64,000 nt of DNA, from positions 23,945,536 through 24,009,535 of the forward strand of contig CALNVZ010003433.1 in assembly GCA_940671915.1 (NCBI GenBank), in the 5' to 3' direction. Positions 46,838-59,200 of this stretch are shown here, piece by piece. Positions within the stretch are counted from its first letter, which is position 1. Every line of letters starts with the position of its first letter. The notes below the pieces were generated by a model, which saw only the letters and a list, made by a program, of their open reading frames with translations, did not search any database and was not told where the DNA came from. The stretch is from Paracentrotus lividus. Its lineage: Eukaryota; Echinodermata; Echinoidea; Camarodonta; Echinidae. The position numbers were made by a program, and so were the translations under genes.

Positions 46838-49560
46838 TCAAATTTTTGGGCCATTAGCAAAGGTTAGAGGATCAATCATTTTTATGCCACCCTCCATGTA
46901 TTGGTTACACATAATCCGTCTCTTCACTCTGTCGTTCCCTCCGTTCCAAATAAATTTGAAAAAAATTTTATTCAACTCTTTGAAAAAGGAACGAGGGATT
47001 CTAATACAAAGTACAGAGAATAGAAATATTAATTGCGGCAATACCAACGTTTTGATAACACATACTTTTCCAATTAGAGAAAGATTTCTCATACGCCAAC
47101 AATTTATAGTTTGCTCAATTCTTTTCAATTTGTCTTTGAAATTTAAATCAAAGATCCGTTGAACATCCAAGGAGAATGTAACTCCAAGACATTTAAATTC
47201 AGATTTTCTCCAAGATAAACCAAGATTGGTGGATGGTAAATCTGGACATCCCTTTTTTTAACCAATCCATATAGCCTCTGTTTTACTTAAATTTAGTTTA
47301 CATCCAGAATACTGACCAAACTTGGATAAAGTATCAAATAAATGAGACAAAGAACTGTCAGACCCATCAGTAAAACAAACAGAGTCATCAGCATATTTTA
47401 GCCTCTTCATCCAAAAAAGGTATACCTTTTATTAATTCATTTTGACGAACAGAAAGAGCCATGATCTCAATAATACAAAGAAAGAGATAGGGAGAGATTG
47501 GGCAACCTTGGAAAATTCCTCTTTCCATTGAAATACATTTAGATAAAAATCCATTATTAATAACACAGCTCTGACGACAAGAGTACAAAGTTTTAACAGA
47601 ATCAATAAAATTTTTACCAAAATTAAATTTTTCAAGGGTTTGGAATAAAAAATTATGGGATACACTATCAAATGCCTTTTCAATGTCAAGTAAAATAATT
47701 GAGCCCTGGTGAGTTCATTTGCTCAGTAACTCAAATAATAATCTAGTTAAAAAGCCGATTTATGACCAATATTTTCTACCCTGTAAAAACCAGATTGATC
47801 CACATGAATGAGATAGTCCAAACAAGCGTTCAAATCGGTTGGCCAATACATTTGGCCAAGATTTTATAATCAGTTGTTAAAGAGTAATAGGTCTGTAATT
47901 CTTTATGAACATGGGGGTCTTTATTTTTTTAGGGAGAAGAGTGAATTATATACATTCTCTTTGAGATGCTGACATTAAACCGTTTTGGTAAAGAGAAATT
48001 AAAAGAATTTAAGCATATCAACTAATATCAAAGACCAAAAAAACAATATTAAAACTCAATCGGCAACCCATCCATCCCTGGGGTTTTTAATTCTTTTTCA
48101 TGGACTTCACAACATTAGCAATTCACTTGGAAGGGAGACTCTAAAAAATTGTTTTGTCCTCCTCCTTCAGCTCGGATAGAAATATTGTTCAGGTATGCTT
48201 CACCATTCATATTGTCAAAAACATTATCAGGTATAGAAATACAACTACTATAAACTCATGATATTGTTCAGGATATTTGGGTTTTCTTGTGACAAATTAC
48301 TGCCATACTTATCTTATTTCAATTTGTTAATATTTTTTCTTGCCAAGACCTTTTTCCAAATTGCAGAATATTTACTACTTTTTTCCCCTTCCTCCAACCA
48401 TCTCACCCTAAGATTAAACTATCAGTCCTTTTGTTTCAAATTCAAAAATTTTGTTCAATTTATCCTCCTAATTCTTTAATTCCCAAAGACAAAGGGTCCA
48501 TCAGGTGAAGTAACATTATTAGATAGTTTTTGATTATAATCTCGTCAATCTCATTCTAAGTTTAAGTTTTATTCTTCTCTTTATTTTCTTCTTTTTTCTT
48601 TCTTGAAGAATATTCAATAGCAACCCAGTGGATAAAGCAATTTAAATGAGTCCACAATATATTTAGCATCACAATGGGAGTTTTTTATGAATGACCTTAA
48701 AATCATCCATATTCTTCTTTACAGATTGATTAAATCACTATCATGGGAGTAGAATAAGTATTTAGTTTCCCAATACCCTCACCTTTAGGGGGTCGATAAT
48801 CAGAACTTGGACAAAAACAAGGCGAGTGGTCAGAGTGAAATACCAGGTTAAAAATTTTTGCACACTTACAGTTAATTCAAAATTGTATTTGAGACTAAAA
48901 TAAAGTCCAACCTAGATGAACTTGAGGATTTTTTTGATGCTAAGTGTATTTTTCAAATTAGGGTAAAAATTCCTATTACATCACACACAACCCAAACTCA
49001 TCAATTAAATAAGAAAGCATTCCACTGCTCTTTGTTTGAGTGATGATTTCTAGAAACCTTGATAATCCAGGGGCCAGGACAGTATTGAAATCAACCTGCT
49101 ATTTTAAGGAAGAAATATAAAATTTTTCAATTTTAGCAATAATTGGAGTAAAATTAGGATCATCATACTTAGGGACATAACATTTACAAGGGTTTATAGG
49201 AAAGTTCATTAAAGTGGAGTTTACAAATCAAAAATCCTACCATTAAGGGTCCCGAAAACAGCTTTCACCTTGAATATTACAGAGTTTCTAATAAGGATAG
49301 CGACACCACGGCTATAAGAAGAAATGAAAGCACGAAGCCTTGCCCCCACTGGGAGGACAACTTTTCGATCATCACAACTCAGTGTTGTTTCATTGGAGGA
49401 AAAGTAATTGCAGTCAAGAAGATCGGAAAAAAATGAAAAAAAATTTCCTTTTGACAATAATCCGCAACCCTCGAATTGAACGAATAAAATTTTAGATCCA
49501 TATTCTTTGAGTTTTGAAGTAGTACATTTAGATACCTAGGAGACATAAGTCTGACCAAAA
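46838..49560 (-). pseudogene. ORF2 relic of the minus-strand L1
   Basis: From 5' to 3' on the minus strand. An endonuclease-like part at 49221-49560 has KFYSFNSRVADYCQK, then YSRGVAILIRNSV. A decayed middle follows. Reverse transcriptase motifs at 47388-47700: LDIEKAFDSVSHNFLFQ region, RGIFQGCPISPYLFLCIIE. After this come a D-D box remnant, then the thumb at 46838-47170 with FKDKLKRIEQTINCWRMRNL, LIGKVCVIKTLVLPQL and FKFIWNGGNDRVKRRIM. Frameshifts and stops are frequent. Confidence 0.7.
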
Positions 49561-50038
49561 TAAGAGTAAATACAAAGATAACAAAATAAAAATAAAAGAG
49601 CTTGGGTACAAAAATACAGAAAAAATATATCAATTTAGAAAAAAGAATTACAAAAAAGGAAACAAGAGTGTGCTTAGATGAAAAGAGGACTTCAAATCAA
49701 AACAGTCCTTGCTTGTACACACAAACAGTCAGCACACATTGTAGTTTGACTAATACTCACAGGGAACAGCGCTAACATCCATTTAATCATACATACATGC
49801 GAATTTACTGCATGATAAAAATAATTGTGGAATCGGAAAGCATTATCTATGCCTAATTAACAACATTAAGTTTTAATAGAAACTCATCCTAAGAGCACAG
49901 GATATTCAGTGTTCAGCATTCCTTTTAGAAATGAGTTAAGCCTTTCTCGGCTTGGAATCTCTCACAAACATTAAGATTAAAGAAAACTCATCCACAAATG
50001 AGCAACAGGGATATGTGTCAAACATTCTTTAGAATGAG

Positions 50039-50470
50039 TTAAGCCTTTCTCGGCTTTTGTTTGGAATCTCTTTGCAACGAATCTTCGCTGGGAACACGAA
50101 AAAGCATTCTTGCCTTGATCACAGAAGCTGTTTCAGTTCTGCAATTTTTCCTTTCTAAGATTGAACTCTGCGGAAAATTCATCCGAAACGAAGAATCGAT
50201 TCTCCTTCTGCTTCTTGAACTTTCGATGAGAGCTTTCTTGCTATTTCCTTCTCTATGTAAGAGAAAAAACCAACATGGATTGGCCTTGGACGGGACATTT
50301 CCCAGATGATTGTCGATCTTTGCCATCGTTGTGGAGGGCCCGTTCTGTGAGCTCTACTGAATGGCAGCTGAAACTGGGGCTGAATCACTGCATGACTTGA
50401 GAAGCTCTGAAGATTAAACTTGATGCAATAGCAGAAGAAGATCCTTCCTTGCCTTCTGGACACATTATAG
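50039..50470 (-). pseudogene. ORF1 relic of the minus-strand L1
   Basis: The minus frame at 50179-50463 contains AHRTGPPQRWQR, RPIHVGFFSYIEKEIAR, resembling the end of the L1 ORF1p RRM (AHR-G-P, RPI-V-F). The overlapping frame at 50039-50326 continues with FRMNFPQSSILERKN and TASVIKARM, like the C-terminal domain start. The frameshift lies near 50200. Short and diverged, so confidence is moderate. Confidence 0.5.
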
Positions 50471-51754
50471 ATTACTACGTTAGTTCCGCCTGCACCGGTT
50501 TTCTAGGTCATCATTTCGCTTCTGCTTAGGGCAAGCTTTCGTAGAGACCTCTTGTGCTTCTATTATTGCTTCAGGTGTCACTCAAATTTTAAGTGCGCTG
50601 CTGGTGCTGAAACAGGTCGCATTCTTGTCGAGGCGCGCTGCTGTCTTTTCTCAAAAATCCGCGAACCACGGGCGGGCGAAACGCCTCACTAACACGGCGA
50701 GCCCGCGGTAAATTGTCGTTGGCTCCGGTGCGGGTGCATTGATCATGCGCAAACACTTCAAACGATTCAAAAAAGATTCAATAGAAATTTCTTTTTTGCA
50801 GGTGACTCACCGGATTCCTTGGGTTTAGGGTGTTTGGCTGGGATGTGTTAATGTTGCTCATGGTTAGAAGAATAGTCCATAGGTTAAATAATGAATTCAA
50901 AAAGGCTGAAATGTAAGAGACGTAGCCTGCGTGGTGTTGTTCAGAGGGCCGCCATGTTTCCTCCATATCTTGAACAGAATACTTTATATGAAAGACTCAT
51001 TATTTAAGTTCAAGATTGTTGCTGATAAAAATTGTTCTTTTTGCAACAACAGCGAAGAGACAATTATGCATATTTATTGTGAATGTCCATTTATAGATAT
51101 AATCTGATTAAAACTTGAGCAGCGGTGTTTAAATAAGACAGGAATAAAGATTAAACTTACTAATCGAAATAAATTGTTTGGTCTGCTTGGAAAACATAAC
51201 AGTACCTTCAATTGTATACTAATTATTGTTAGAAAAGAGATTTTTTTCAAGTAAATGTAAAAATCAGATACCGTTGTTTGATAGGGTCATGTCGGCTGTA
51301 AAAACGTATTATCAAAAAGAGAAATATATAGCAAGGGTAAACCTGAGAGAAAATAAATTTGAAAAAAAATGGAGTCATTTTACACAATGTTTCTAAATAC
51401 TTTACACATGTCTTGTAATTTTATGCGGAAATTCGTACAGAGTCATTATATATACGAATCTTGTTCTTGTAACGAAAAATTCCACGGGCAACGGGAGTAA
51501 TTGTCAGTGAGAATCATGACAGATATTTTTAACTTACGGTTGTTTGCGATGTCTGTGGAGTTTTCCCCCCTCATGTTTATATTTTGTACACGACATTGTC
51601 ATGGATGACTGTTTTTTGGAAATAATCTTGTGTCGATATGTATAATTGATCTTGATTTGTATAATATTTTCATGTTAAATTGTTTGTTTTGATGTTCAAT
51701 AAAGGAACCCTGTGGAAGGGTAAAAAAAAAAAAAAAAAAAAAAATTTGCTCTAT

Positions 51755-52400
51755 GAACAATACCAACTCACATTATCTCTTTTAACAAAAGAATCATAAA
51801 TTTTACCATCCTGCCTTCTTCGCTGTGAAAGGACATCAAAATGTATAATTGACTCAAATATATAATACTTCCAAATAATTAATTCCAATGCTTTGCTGAT
51901 AAGAGGTACAAATGTAATGATTTCTTATAATATCATTATCTATATCACATGTGTACCTTTTTTATACATGTGCCACGCCCTAATTTGTGAAATTGACCTA
52001 AACAAGAAAACATTGATAAGGATAAAGAAAATGGTACAAAGTTATCACTTACAGGTTTCACAAATCATAGTGGGAGCTGTAGAGGAGTCTTCACCTGGCC
52101 TGCATGCCTGGATTCCTTGATGCACCAAAAAACTATCAAAGTTTAAAAGGGCTGCACATCCGACAAGACTTTCCTCTCACAGAACTTCAGCATGACCTTC
52201 TCTCACCAATGCTAAAAGTGTTCTCCACCCCTTCTCACCTTTACAACACTCACCTCATATAAAGCCTGTACTGTGCCATGCATGAGTTATGCCTAATAGC
52301 ACCACACACATACCACTCCTATACAAATTGTGCACTTCACCAGAAGAGCCTATTGTCCCCAATTATTAAGTATAGCTATCAACTACTAGTCTTTTCTTCT
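51755..52400. other. AT-rich spacer; one weak exon-like segment
   Basis: At 52053-52099 on the minus strand, GCAG| and |GTAAGT flank 47 nt reading PGEDSSTAPTMICET. It is a possible linker exon of gene 1, similar in style to its other linkers, but phase does not match exon 34555-34607 directly. Nothing else is supported. Confidence 0.2.
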
Positions 52401-52881
52401 AGTCTAAAATCTCAGTCACTTTGTGACACCAGAATCATTTCCGCCATTTTGGATGGCCCATATTACCTGCACTAATGTTGCTGTGTCAGGCAACCATTCA
52501 ATGCCACATTGCACCCCTTCACTATTACAAATTGACCTGTACACGCTAGTATGATCAAAATGAAACTATAAGCTTACTAAATATACAAAACAATTGAGAT
52601 TACCCCCTCAAAAACTTTTTCACCATAACATTATGTGAAATATCAAATTTTACATCAGGGTAAAAAAATGCCGTATGTTTTACGTACCTTGTTGGTTTTC
52701 AGCAATTTTCTCAGAGAAATTTCGCCATCAAAAGCTCTCACGACGATATATTTTCGTATACAGTTTATATGAACAACATTATGGTTCTCACACCGGTCAC
52801 CGGTCACCGGTCGACGGTCACGACATGATTTGCTTCAGGTGGCCCATATTACCTGCTGGCCCATATTACCTGCATGTACCC
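52400..52881. mobile_element. Right half of TA-flanked element with GGTAATATGGGCC motif (family B)
   Basis: GGCCCATATTACCTGC occurs at 52455-52471 and as a direct pair at 52841-52872. The end is GCATGTACCC followed by TA (52882-52883), the inverse of the left terminus at 34737. AAATTTTACATCAGG and TTTTCAGCAATTTTCTCAG-type words parallel 12650-12720 of the related element. CACCGGTCACCGGTCACCGG is a short tandem repeat at 52791-52812. Confidence 0.65.
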
Positions 52882-53165
52882 TAATAGTCCATTACTGTAC
52901 CCTTCTAAATGTCAGATTATGAAACCCTATAATTACACTTTTCACAATTTTAATAATCGGAATAAAAGGACCGTCTGAACGAGGAAGTTTTAAATCGCTT
53001 TATTATTACTATAACTCCCAAAACTTATCGTAATGCTTATATTGATATTTTACTTCAGTAAGATAACGAAGAAACCACAGGAAATGTCTATAAATAGTTT
53101 GTTTCCTCACTAAAATAATTTACAGTTAATTTTACAATTTCTTTGAATGAAATAAATATCTGTAA

Positions 53166-53240
53166 TTACATTTTTCTTGGCCTAGGAATGTTGATCTTTG
53201 ATCTCCTACGTCGCCGAGCTGGTCCATGTCTTGTGGGTTT
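53166..53240 (-). CDS. Gene 2 terminal exon: Arg-rich tail
   Basis: 25 codons with stop: KPTRHGPARRRRRSKINIPR then PRKM. Acceptor TTTTTAG. The cluster of five arginines looks like a nuclear or nucleic-acid/lipid-binding basic patch, function unknown. Confidence 0.7.
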   Translation of the reverse strand, partial: KPTRHGPARRRRRSKINIPRPRKM

Positions 53241-56200
53241 CTAAAAATAAAACAAAACGAAATCAGATCCCGAACATGGTACAAAATAGACACAGTCTCT
53301 TAAAGGGAATACATTTATGACTTAACATATTCCCAGTTACTTTGTTTGAAAGTATTTTTGTTCTAATTCCGTTGCCGTTTGAAACATTGAAAAGTCCTAC
53401 GTGGATTTACGGGACATGAAAATGATTTGTTTATTTTGTCTACCTTCTACTCAACGATTTAAGGGGAAAAAATCTACAAAAATATAGACATTATTCTGAT
53501 AAATAAACTCTGATAAGCTTATAAATAAGTGTTTTACATGCGACGTATAAAACCTTACCCGTCCATGAATATACTTTTCTTTTTGCCATGGTTTTAGCTC
53601 TTGCTCTTCACAGGATTCGTTGTCACATTCCTTTTCATTAGGCCGTATCGATGAATCAACTATTAGAAAATAAATCGTTATTAAAACATTCACTAATGAC
53701 ATCAAATTAAGAAATTAGTGATATACTGTGATACAATGAATTGTAAATCATAATAACACGATAATAAAACAATTAAGTATCAATTTTGTTTGCAGAAAAA
53801 TAATTGAAATTGGGATCTTTAAGTATTTTCCCCCAGAATTGTTTTTGATTAGGGATAGTTTTCTATTCTCATGATTCTTGGAGGAAAAATCTGAAATTGG
53901 GTCCCGAATATGTTCTGAAAACCTGCGAAAAGGGGGGAAGTTTGATGTCTTCCCCTCCAACAGCCTCTAATTTTGATGCTGTGCTTCCCTTACCAAAGCC
54001 TATAAATAGGGAGTAATTTTACCACAGCTTCCCCTACAAATGCCTGTGATCATGGTGATATAGGGATATCTGAATCCGAAAAATGCATGAAAATGCATGA
54101 TGAATCGACACCAATAAAATGGGTTGGTCTTTAGATGATTTTGGAAATCGGGAATAGGTAACGTGAGTATTATTTTCCCAATACTAAAAATATATCAATA
54201 CGTTACCTGCTCTCTGCTTTGTCGTGTCTGCATATTCTTCGTTGTTTATGGATGCCCAGATTGTTTGAAGGTTTTCATTGATCGCAGGGTTTGAAGGCAA
54301 CATACTTTTCCACAATCGTATCATCTGTATGGCTGCTCTCTGCTTTTTATTGCCTGTTGAAATCGTATCCTTTGAGTCATGATCTTTCGTCGCGCGATTT
54401 TGGAGTTGGATGTCATCAAGGGTATGGTAGGATAACCCAAGTGCTACACCAAGATCGTAGTAGAATGGAATAGTCATGTCTCCAGTTATGGTGTCATCTA
54501 CAACCTCTCCCTCTCTGTTACAAGACAGATAGATGATAAATGATCAGCGAAAAACTCTCGCTTTCATTGACAAAAACAGTGGAAATGGAACTGGAAGAGT
54601 GACACGATTCTTCGGAAATCTGGCATTCTTTAATAAAGAACCTCTATAATTGTAATTTGGGCGCAACATCTCAAACTTTAACAGGAACATGAGGAATATT
54701 CCCTGCTTTGAAAAAAAAAAGTCGACGCGCTTGTGCCCTTTGGAAAGGCACCAACTTCCAAGTCCACGGGAATGGACTTAAATCTGTAGGTCTCCGGTCA
54801 CTTTCACTACCCTTTTAATTCCCACCTAAATATATCAAAATAAGTGCTATTGAACAAGTATATACGGTCGCTAGAGGGGGTGGTTGGAACTATGGTCCCC
54901 GAAGTGACGCGATCGAATGCGACTATTTGATATGAAGTTAAAAGAAGAAAATAGTCGCAAAATATAATTGGTTTATAGCCGTCGTTGGTGTCAAAAGATT
55001 CTAGATCTAAAGAAAATTATGGGTAGATTTCTATGCCGAGGGAGTGCCAGCAGTATCTCTCTCAAGTTCACACGGTCTCCAAGCTCATTGAAAGTGAGAA
55101 ATCAAAGTACTATACAGAACAGTTAAACAGAGCTGCTGTGAAGAATTTATTTCATGTTCTGAATACGCTTTTGAACAGGTCCCCGATGGCTCTACCAGTT
55201 GATGGGTCTACTTCATCACTACCCGACAGATTTGCTACTTTCTTTGAACAGAAGGTGGAGAAGATTAGGAAAAGTCTTATGACAGGCAATGAAGAAGATA
55301 CGAACGCCTTCAATGATGACAGTATTGGCACGGATGCATCTGTTCCTTCACCGAATAAGACATTTTTTTTAGAGGTACTACCAACATGGCTTTTGAAGGA
55401 AAACATTGATACTTTTGTTCCATACATTACATCAATCGTCCACACATCCTTGAGTATAGCGGTGTCTTCCCCTCAGCACTGAAAGAAGCTATTGTGGCTC
55501 CACTCCTCAAGAAGAGCAATCTTGGTAGGGAAGCCCTGAAGAACTATAGACCTGTGTCAAACGTACCCTTTCTGTCAAAAATAATTGAAAAGGCTGAGTT
55601 GTCTCAACTCTCAGAACACCTGGATGAACATGATTTAAACATAGAGAACCAGTCAGCATACCGCCGTTGGCACAGTACAGAGACCGCCCTTCTAAAAGTA
55701 CAGAATGACGTTCTTCGAGCGATGGACAACAGGTTGGTGACCTTTGTCGTATTTCTGGACCTGTCCGCTGCGTTTGACTGTGTTGACCACACGATTCTTC
55801 TACACCGCTTGAACAAGCTCTTTGGAATCTCAGGTATGGTGAAATCGTGGTTCGACTCTTACCTCTCCAACAGATGCTTCAGGATGAAGGTTGTCAGTGA
55901 CCTATCGCAACGAAAGCCTTTGAGATTTGGAGTACCACAGGGCTCTGTGTTGGTCCACAACTTTTCAGTCTGTACACGCATCCTGTATCTGACATCATCA
56001 ACAGTTATGAAGGCATACAGCATGACATCTATTCAGATGATGTGCAACTGTATATCTCTTTTGATCCGAAGGACAGGGGAGCAATGACAGCTGCTCTTGA
56101 GTAAAGGATGCTTTCGGTAAAGGATGCTTGCGCTATCATCCTCAACAAACTGGAATCTGACAATACACTCTCTGACAGAACCGATTTGTCTCCCACAGAC

Positions 56201-59200
56201 ATCCATGAATTGCTTGTTCTGTGCCTCGATTCTACCTCGTTCAGGTGGAGAGACACCTTTAACAGGCAAACAGAAGGAGCAGCTATGGGGTCTCCCTTGT
56301 CCCCAATAGTAGCCAATCTGTTCATGGAACACTTTGATCGAGGAAACAGCACTACAGGAAGCGACTTGCAGACCCAAGGTGTGGCTTAGATACGTGGACG
56401 ACACCTTCATAGTTTGGCAACATGGAGCTGAGGAAACTAACAACTTCCTGCAGCACCTCAACTCTCAGCATGAGTCCATCAGGTTTACCATGGTAATGGA
56501 AAACCAAGGGGCCATCCCCTTTCTGGACACCATGATTAAGAGGACGCCACAGGGATCCCTGTCCCACGAGGTTTACCGGAAACCTACACACACTGACCGG
56601 TATCTAAACTACCGGTCATACCATCACCCTTCTGTCCTAAGATCAATAAACAAAACATTGGTCAAACGGGCACATGAAGTGAGTGACCAGACCCATCTAC
56701 AGGAGGAACTTGAGCATATAAGACATGTCTTGAAATGCAACAACTACCCCACCCACAAGATCTCGACTGAGCTTCCGCCGCCGCGGGGCTCACCTAAACA
56801 CCAGCCTAAGTCGAGAGTTGTTCTCCCATACCTGGCGGCGGCCTCTCACAAGATCCAGAGGATTTTGAAAGAAGCCGACGTGGAGGTTCGTCACAGCTCC
56901 TCTACCAAACTTCAATCTATCCTCTATACCCACAAGGACAAGCGACTCTCCAAGGACCTCCCTGGAGTCTACCGCATTCCATGCGAGTGTGGTAAAGTAT
57001 ATATTGGGGAAACCGGCCGTTCCTTTGCCACCCGGCTTAAGGAGCACAAAACCCATGAACGGCGAGACGAACGGGAGAAGTCTGCGATCATCCACCATGC
57101 CCACACTTGTGAGCATAGGGTTCTATGGGATGAGAGCAAACTAATCACTCAGGTCCCTCACTGGTACCAGCGACGTGTGAGGGAAGCCTTGGAGATTCAG
57201 TCTCACAACACTGTTCTCCAAGGTAGCGGTCTCCATGTTAGCAATATCTGGTTGACCCTCCTTGACAAACAAACCAATTAATTAGTCTGGCCACAACAAA
57301 AGATACTAAACTAGCTGTTTCCAGTTAGACGGTATCGTTGTGTAGCCAACTGGTTGACACTGGCCACAACAAAAGACACCCAACTAGCGGTTCTACAGTT
57401 AGACAGTGTCGTTGTGCAGCCAACCGTGACCCCACACAATGGAGGCTCCATCGTTCTAATTTGAGCATTTCCTTTGCTGTGCAGTCAACCGTACTTCCTC
57501 CACACACACCAAAGTGTGTTGTGTGCAGTCAACCGTACTTCTTCTGGGCAACCAGCCAATCAGAGGCTTCCACTCTGAGTTTCCTGTGCAACCTCCTGCA
57601 CTTTGGATCCATCAGAAGGGTATATATAGCCCTCTGATATCAATTTTGACTCATTCTCCTGAAGACGGTGAGAACATGCTCACCGAAACGTCGAGATTGG
57701 GTAGGTCCTTTTCAGGACCACTCATACCCTCAAGAAAGATTACTTGGTGTACCGTGAAACCTTCAACTTCTAATTGTTCTTGAGTCGTTTTCTATTTGTA
57801 TCATCAGTCTGCAGCAATGGATGAAGAGCAACATGTTGAAACTGAACTCTGAGAAAACTGATTTCCTTATTGTTGCTAGCCCACACTATCGTCGTCTTAC
57901 AACGGGAATTGTTTTAAAGTTGAATTAAGAACGGGATGAATTTCAATTAAATTGGGTTCTACAGATAATATATAGCATATATAAGTTGTTCAAACAGATA
58001 GCATATCACAAAAATCCTCTGGCTTCTCAATATTCTGGTTTGATAGTTCATGAAATTCGACTCCTGCCTGGGCGCGAAAGACTAGTGTACTCTAGTACAC
58101 TCTGAGGGTGACGTCACGGCCGGGTATGTGTATATCGTGCCTGGATGTTGAATACAGAATGATGTGCAGATAGAGTTAGATGATTTTACCAATATTTTTC
58201 AAGGAAGTCAATTCAAATTATTAAGGATCATATGTACAAATCTTTACTATCCCTATATAAACAATAGTATGAATAACGATTTCCAAGTCTTAAATTGTGA
58301 AGTATTATTGCAAACAATGAGTTATTTATTGATATTTTCACTATTTTATATATTTTTTAACTCCGAGTACACGATCGAGTTCTGTGAGGTGACGTACATT
58401 GTAGATCCGGTCGCTCACACAGTGCACACGCAGCTTGAGCAGCTTGTTCCGTATACGTGTGTATTGTGTAGTTTTATTTGTGTGTGTTGCTTCGCTGTAC
58501 ACTATACTGTGCATTTCTGTGGCTTGCTTATGATGATTTCGTTATTCCGTGTTGACAAGTATTCAAGATCAAATGGGTGAAGTTTGGGTCAAAATGACCT
58601 TTCTATGAATTTCGAAGACATATAGTGAAAGATGATGAAGCAAACCCACAAAGAAATTGATAAACAATTCTACTTACTTACTTCGAGGCCTATACCGACT
58701 GATTTTCGTATAAATTGTAAGGCAAAACCGAATTCATGAGACGGTATTATTTGCAAAGTGAAGCGCAAAAGCGAACACTTAGCACATATGAAGAGGTCAT
58801 TTCCAAAAGGTACTACATCCATATTTGTGAATTCGGAGAAAAACACGTTTTTTTATTTTTCATTGATAGGAATGTCTGTTTGGAATAAAACTTTTACAGA
58901 TCGTTCTACTCTACGATGCTAAAGGAAAACCAGTCTAACAAAAATCTAGGTCTGCAAGTTTTTCTGTAAACGAATTTTTAATTTTGTGTTCTGATGGATG
59001 TAGTGCCTTTTGGAAACGAAATGTCTCAGAGTATGTAAATTGCCATGTATCTCAGCATTTTTTTTATTAAAAAAGGAACATTTTGTACTATTTCATGTTG
59101 CTCTAAATAGATGCCATGTTTAAAATAAAACAAATGTTGCATTGAGTAAATAAATTTTCAAATTTTCACTATTGCTCTGGCGAACCCAGCCAACCTCGCA

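Larger units (their letters stand above)
45230..50969 (-). mobile_element. Second L1-like LINE, minus strand, inserted in the first
   Basis: TTGAACAGAATACTTT is duplicated exactly at 45214-45229 and 50970-50985. Poly-T at 45230-45242 is the 3' poly-A tail of a minus-strand element, and the 5' end at 50969 begins GATATGGAGGAAACATGGCG. Length 5.74 kb. It contains ORF1- and ORF2-like relics with many stops. As the duplication is perfect while the coding parts are decayed, the inserted copy may have been defective at birth or the TSD is short enough to have escaped change. Confidence 0.9.
39536..51396 (+). pseudogene. L1-like ORF2 (endonuclease-reverse transcriptase), broken and interrupted
   Basis: AP-endonuclease part at 39536-40240: NCRGLG, QDTHF, VYGPNTDN, CGDWNLV and, after a frameshift at about 40030, SRLDFFLISS and YRTDHSLISL. 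Reverse transcriptase: KSPGQDGFPVEFY (about 40963), frameshift at about 41120, FEKAFDSVSH (41355), QQGCRQGDPVSPYIYLL (41512). Then comes an insertion, after which LQYADDTILTL follows (43995). Next are the thumb region to 45229, a second insertion, and a C-terminal CxxC...HxxxxC knuckle (CSFCNNSEETIMHIYCEC, 51035-51090). All catalytic motifs are recognisable, but the frame is lost several times. Confidence 0.85.
36576..51743 (+). mobile_element. Full-length L1-like LINE, interrupted twice
   Basis: ATTTGCTCTAT is duplicated at 36565-36575 and 51744-51754. The element starts ATAGAGGGCGCCATGG and ends with a poly-A tail at 51722-51743. ORF1 and ORF2 relics lie in order. Subtracting the insertions at 41575-43922 and 45230-50969 leaves about 7.1 kb, a normal L1 length. 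Frameshifts and stops make it inactive. Because the LINE is intact from end to end apart from later insertions, it can be used to date them relative to it. Confidence 0.85.
56103..57777 (+). mobile_element. Penelope-like element inserted in the CR1 LINE
   Basis: TCTTGAGT is duplicated at 56095-56102 and 57778-57785, and joining the flanks restores the LINE reading frame (...LESFSICIISLQQWM). The element is 5'-truncated: it starts inside the reverse transcriptase. Downstream of the coding part are two tandem units of about 70 bp with CTGGCCACAACAAAAGA (57288, 57360), then TGCAGTCAACCGTACTTC twice (57481, 57525), then a conserved stem-loop at 57659-57693. Confidence 0.85.

Noticed and set aside
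58164..58580. 138-residue plus ORF as a host gene
   Set aside because: It lies within an insertion in a LINE and has no recognisable domain; kept only as part of the unknown insertion.
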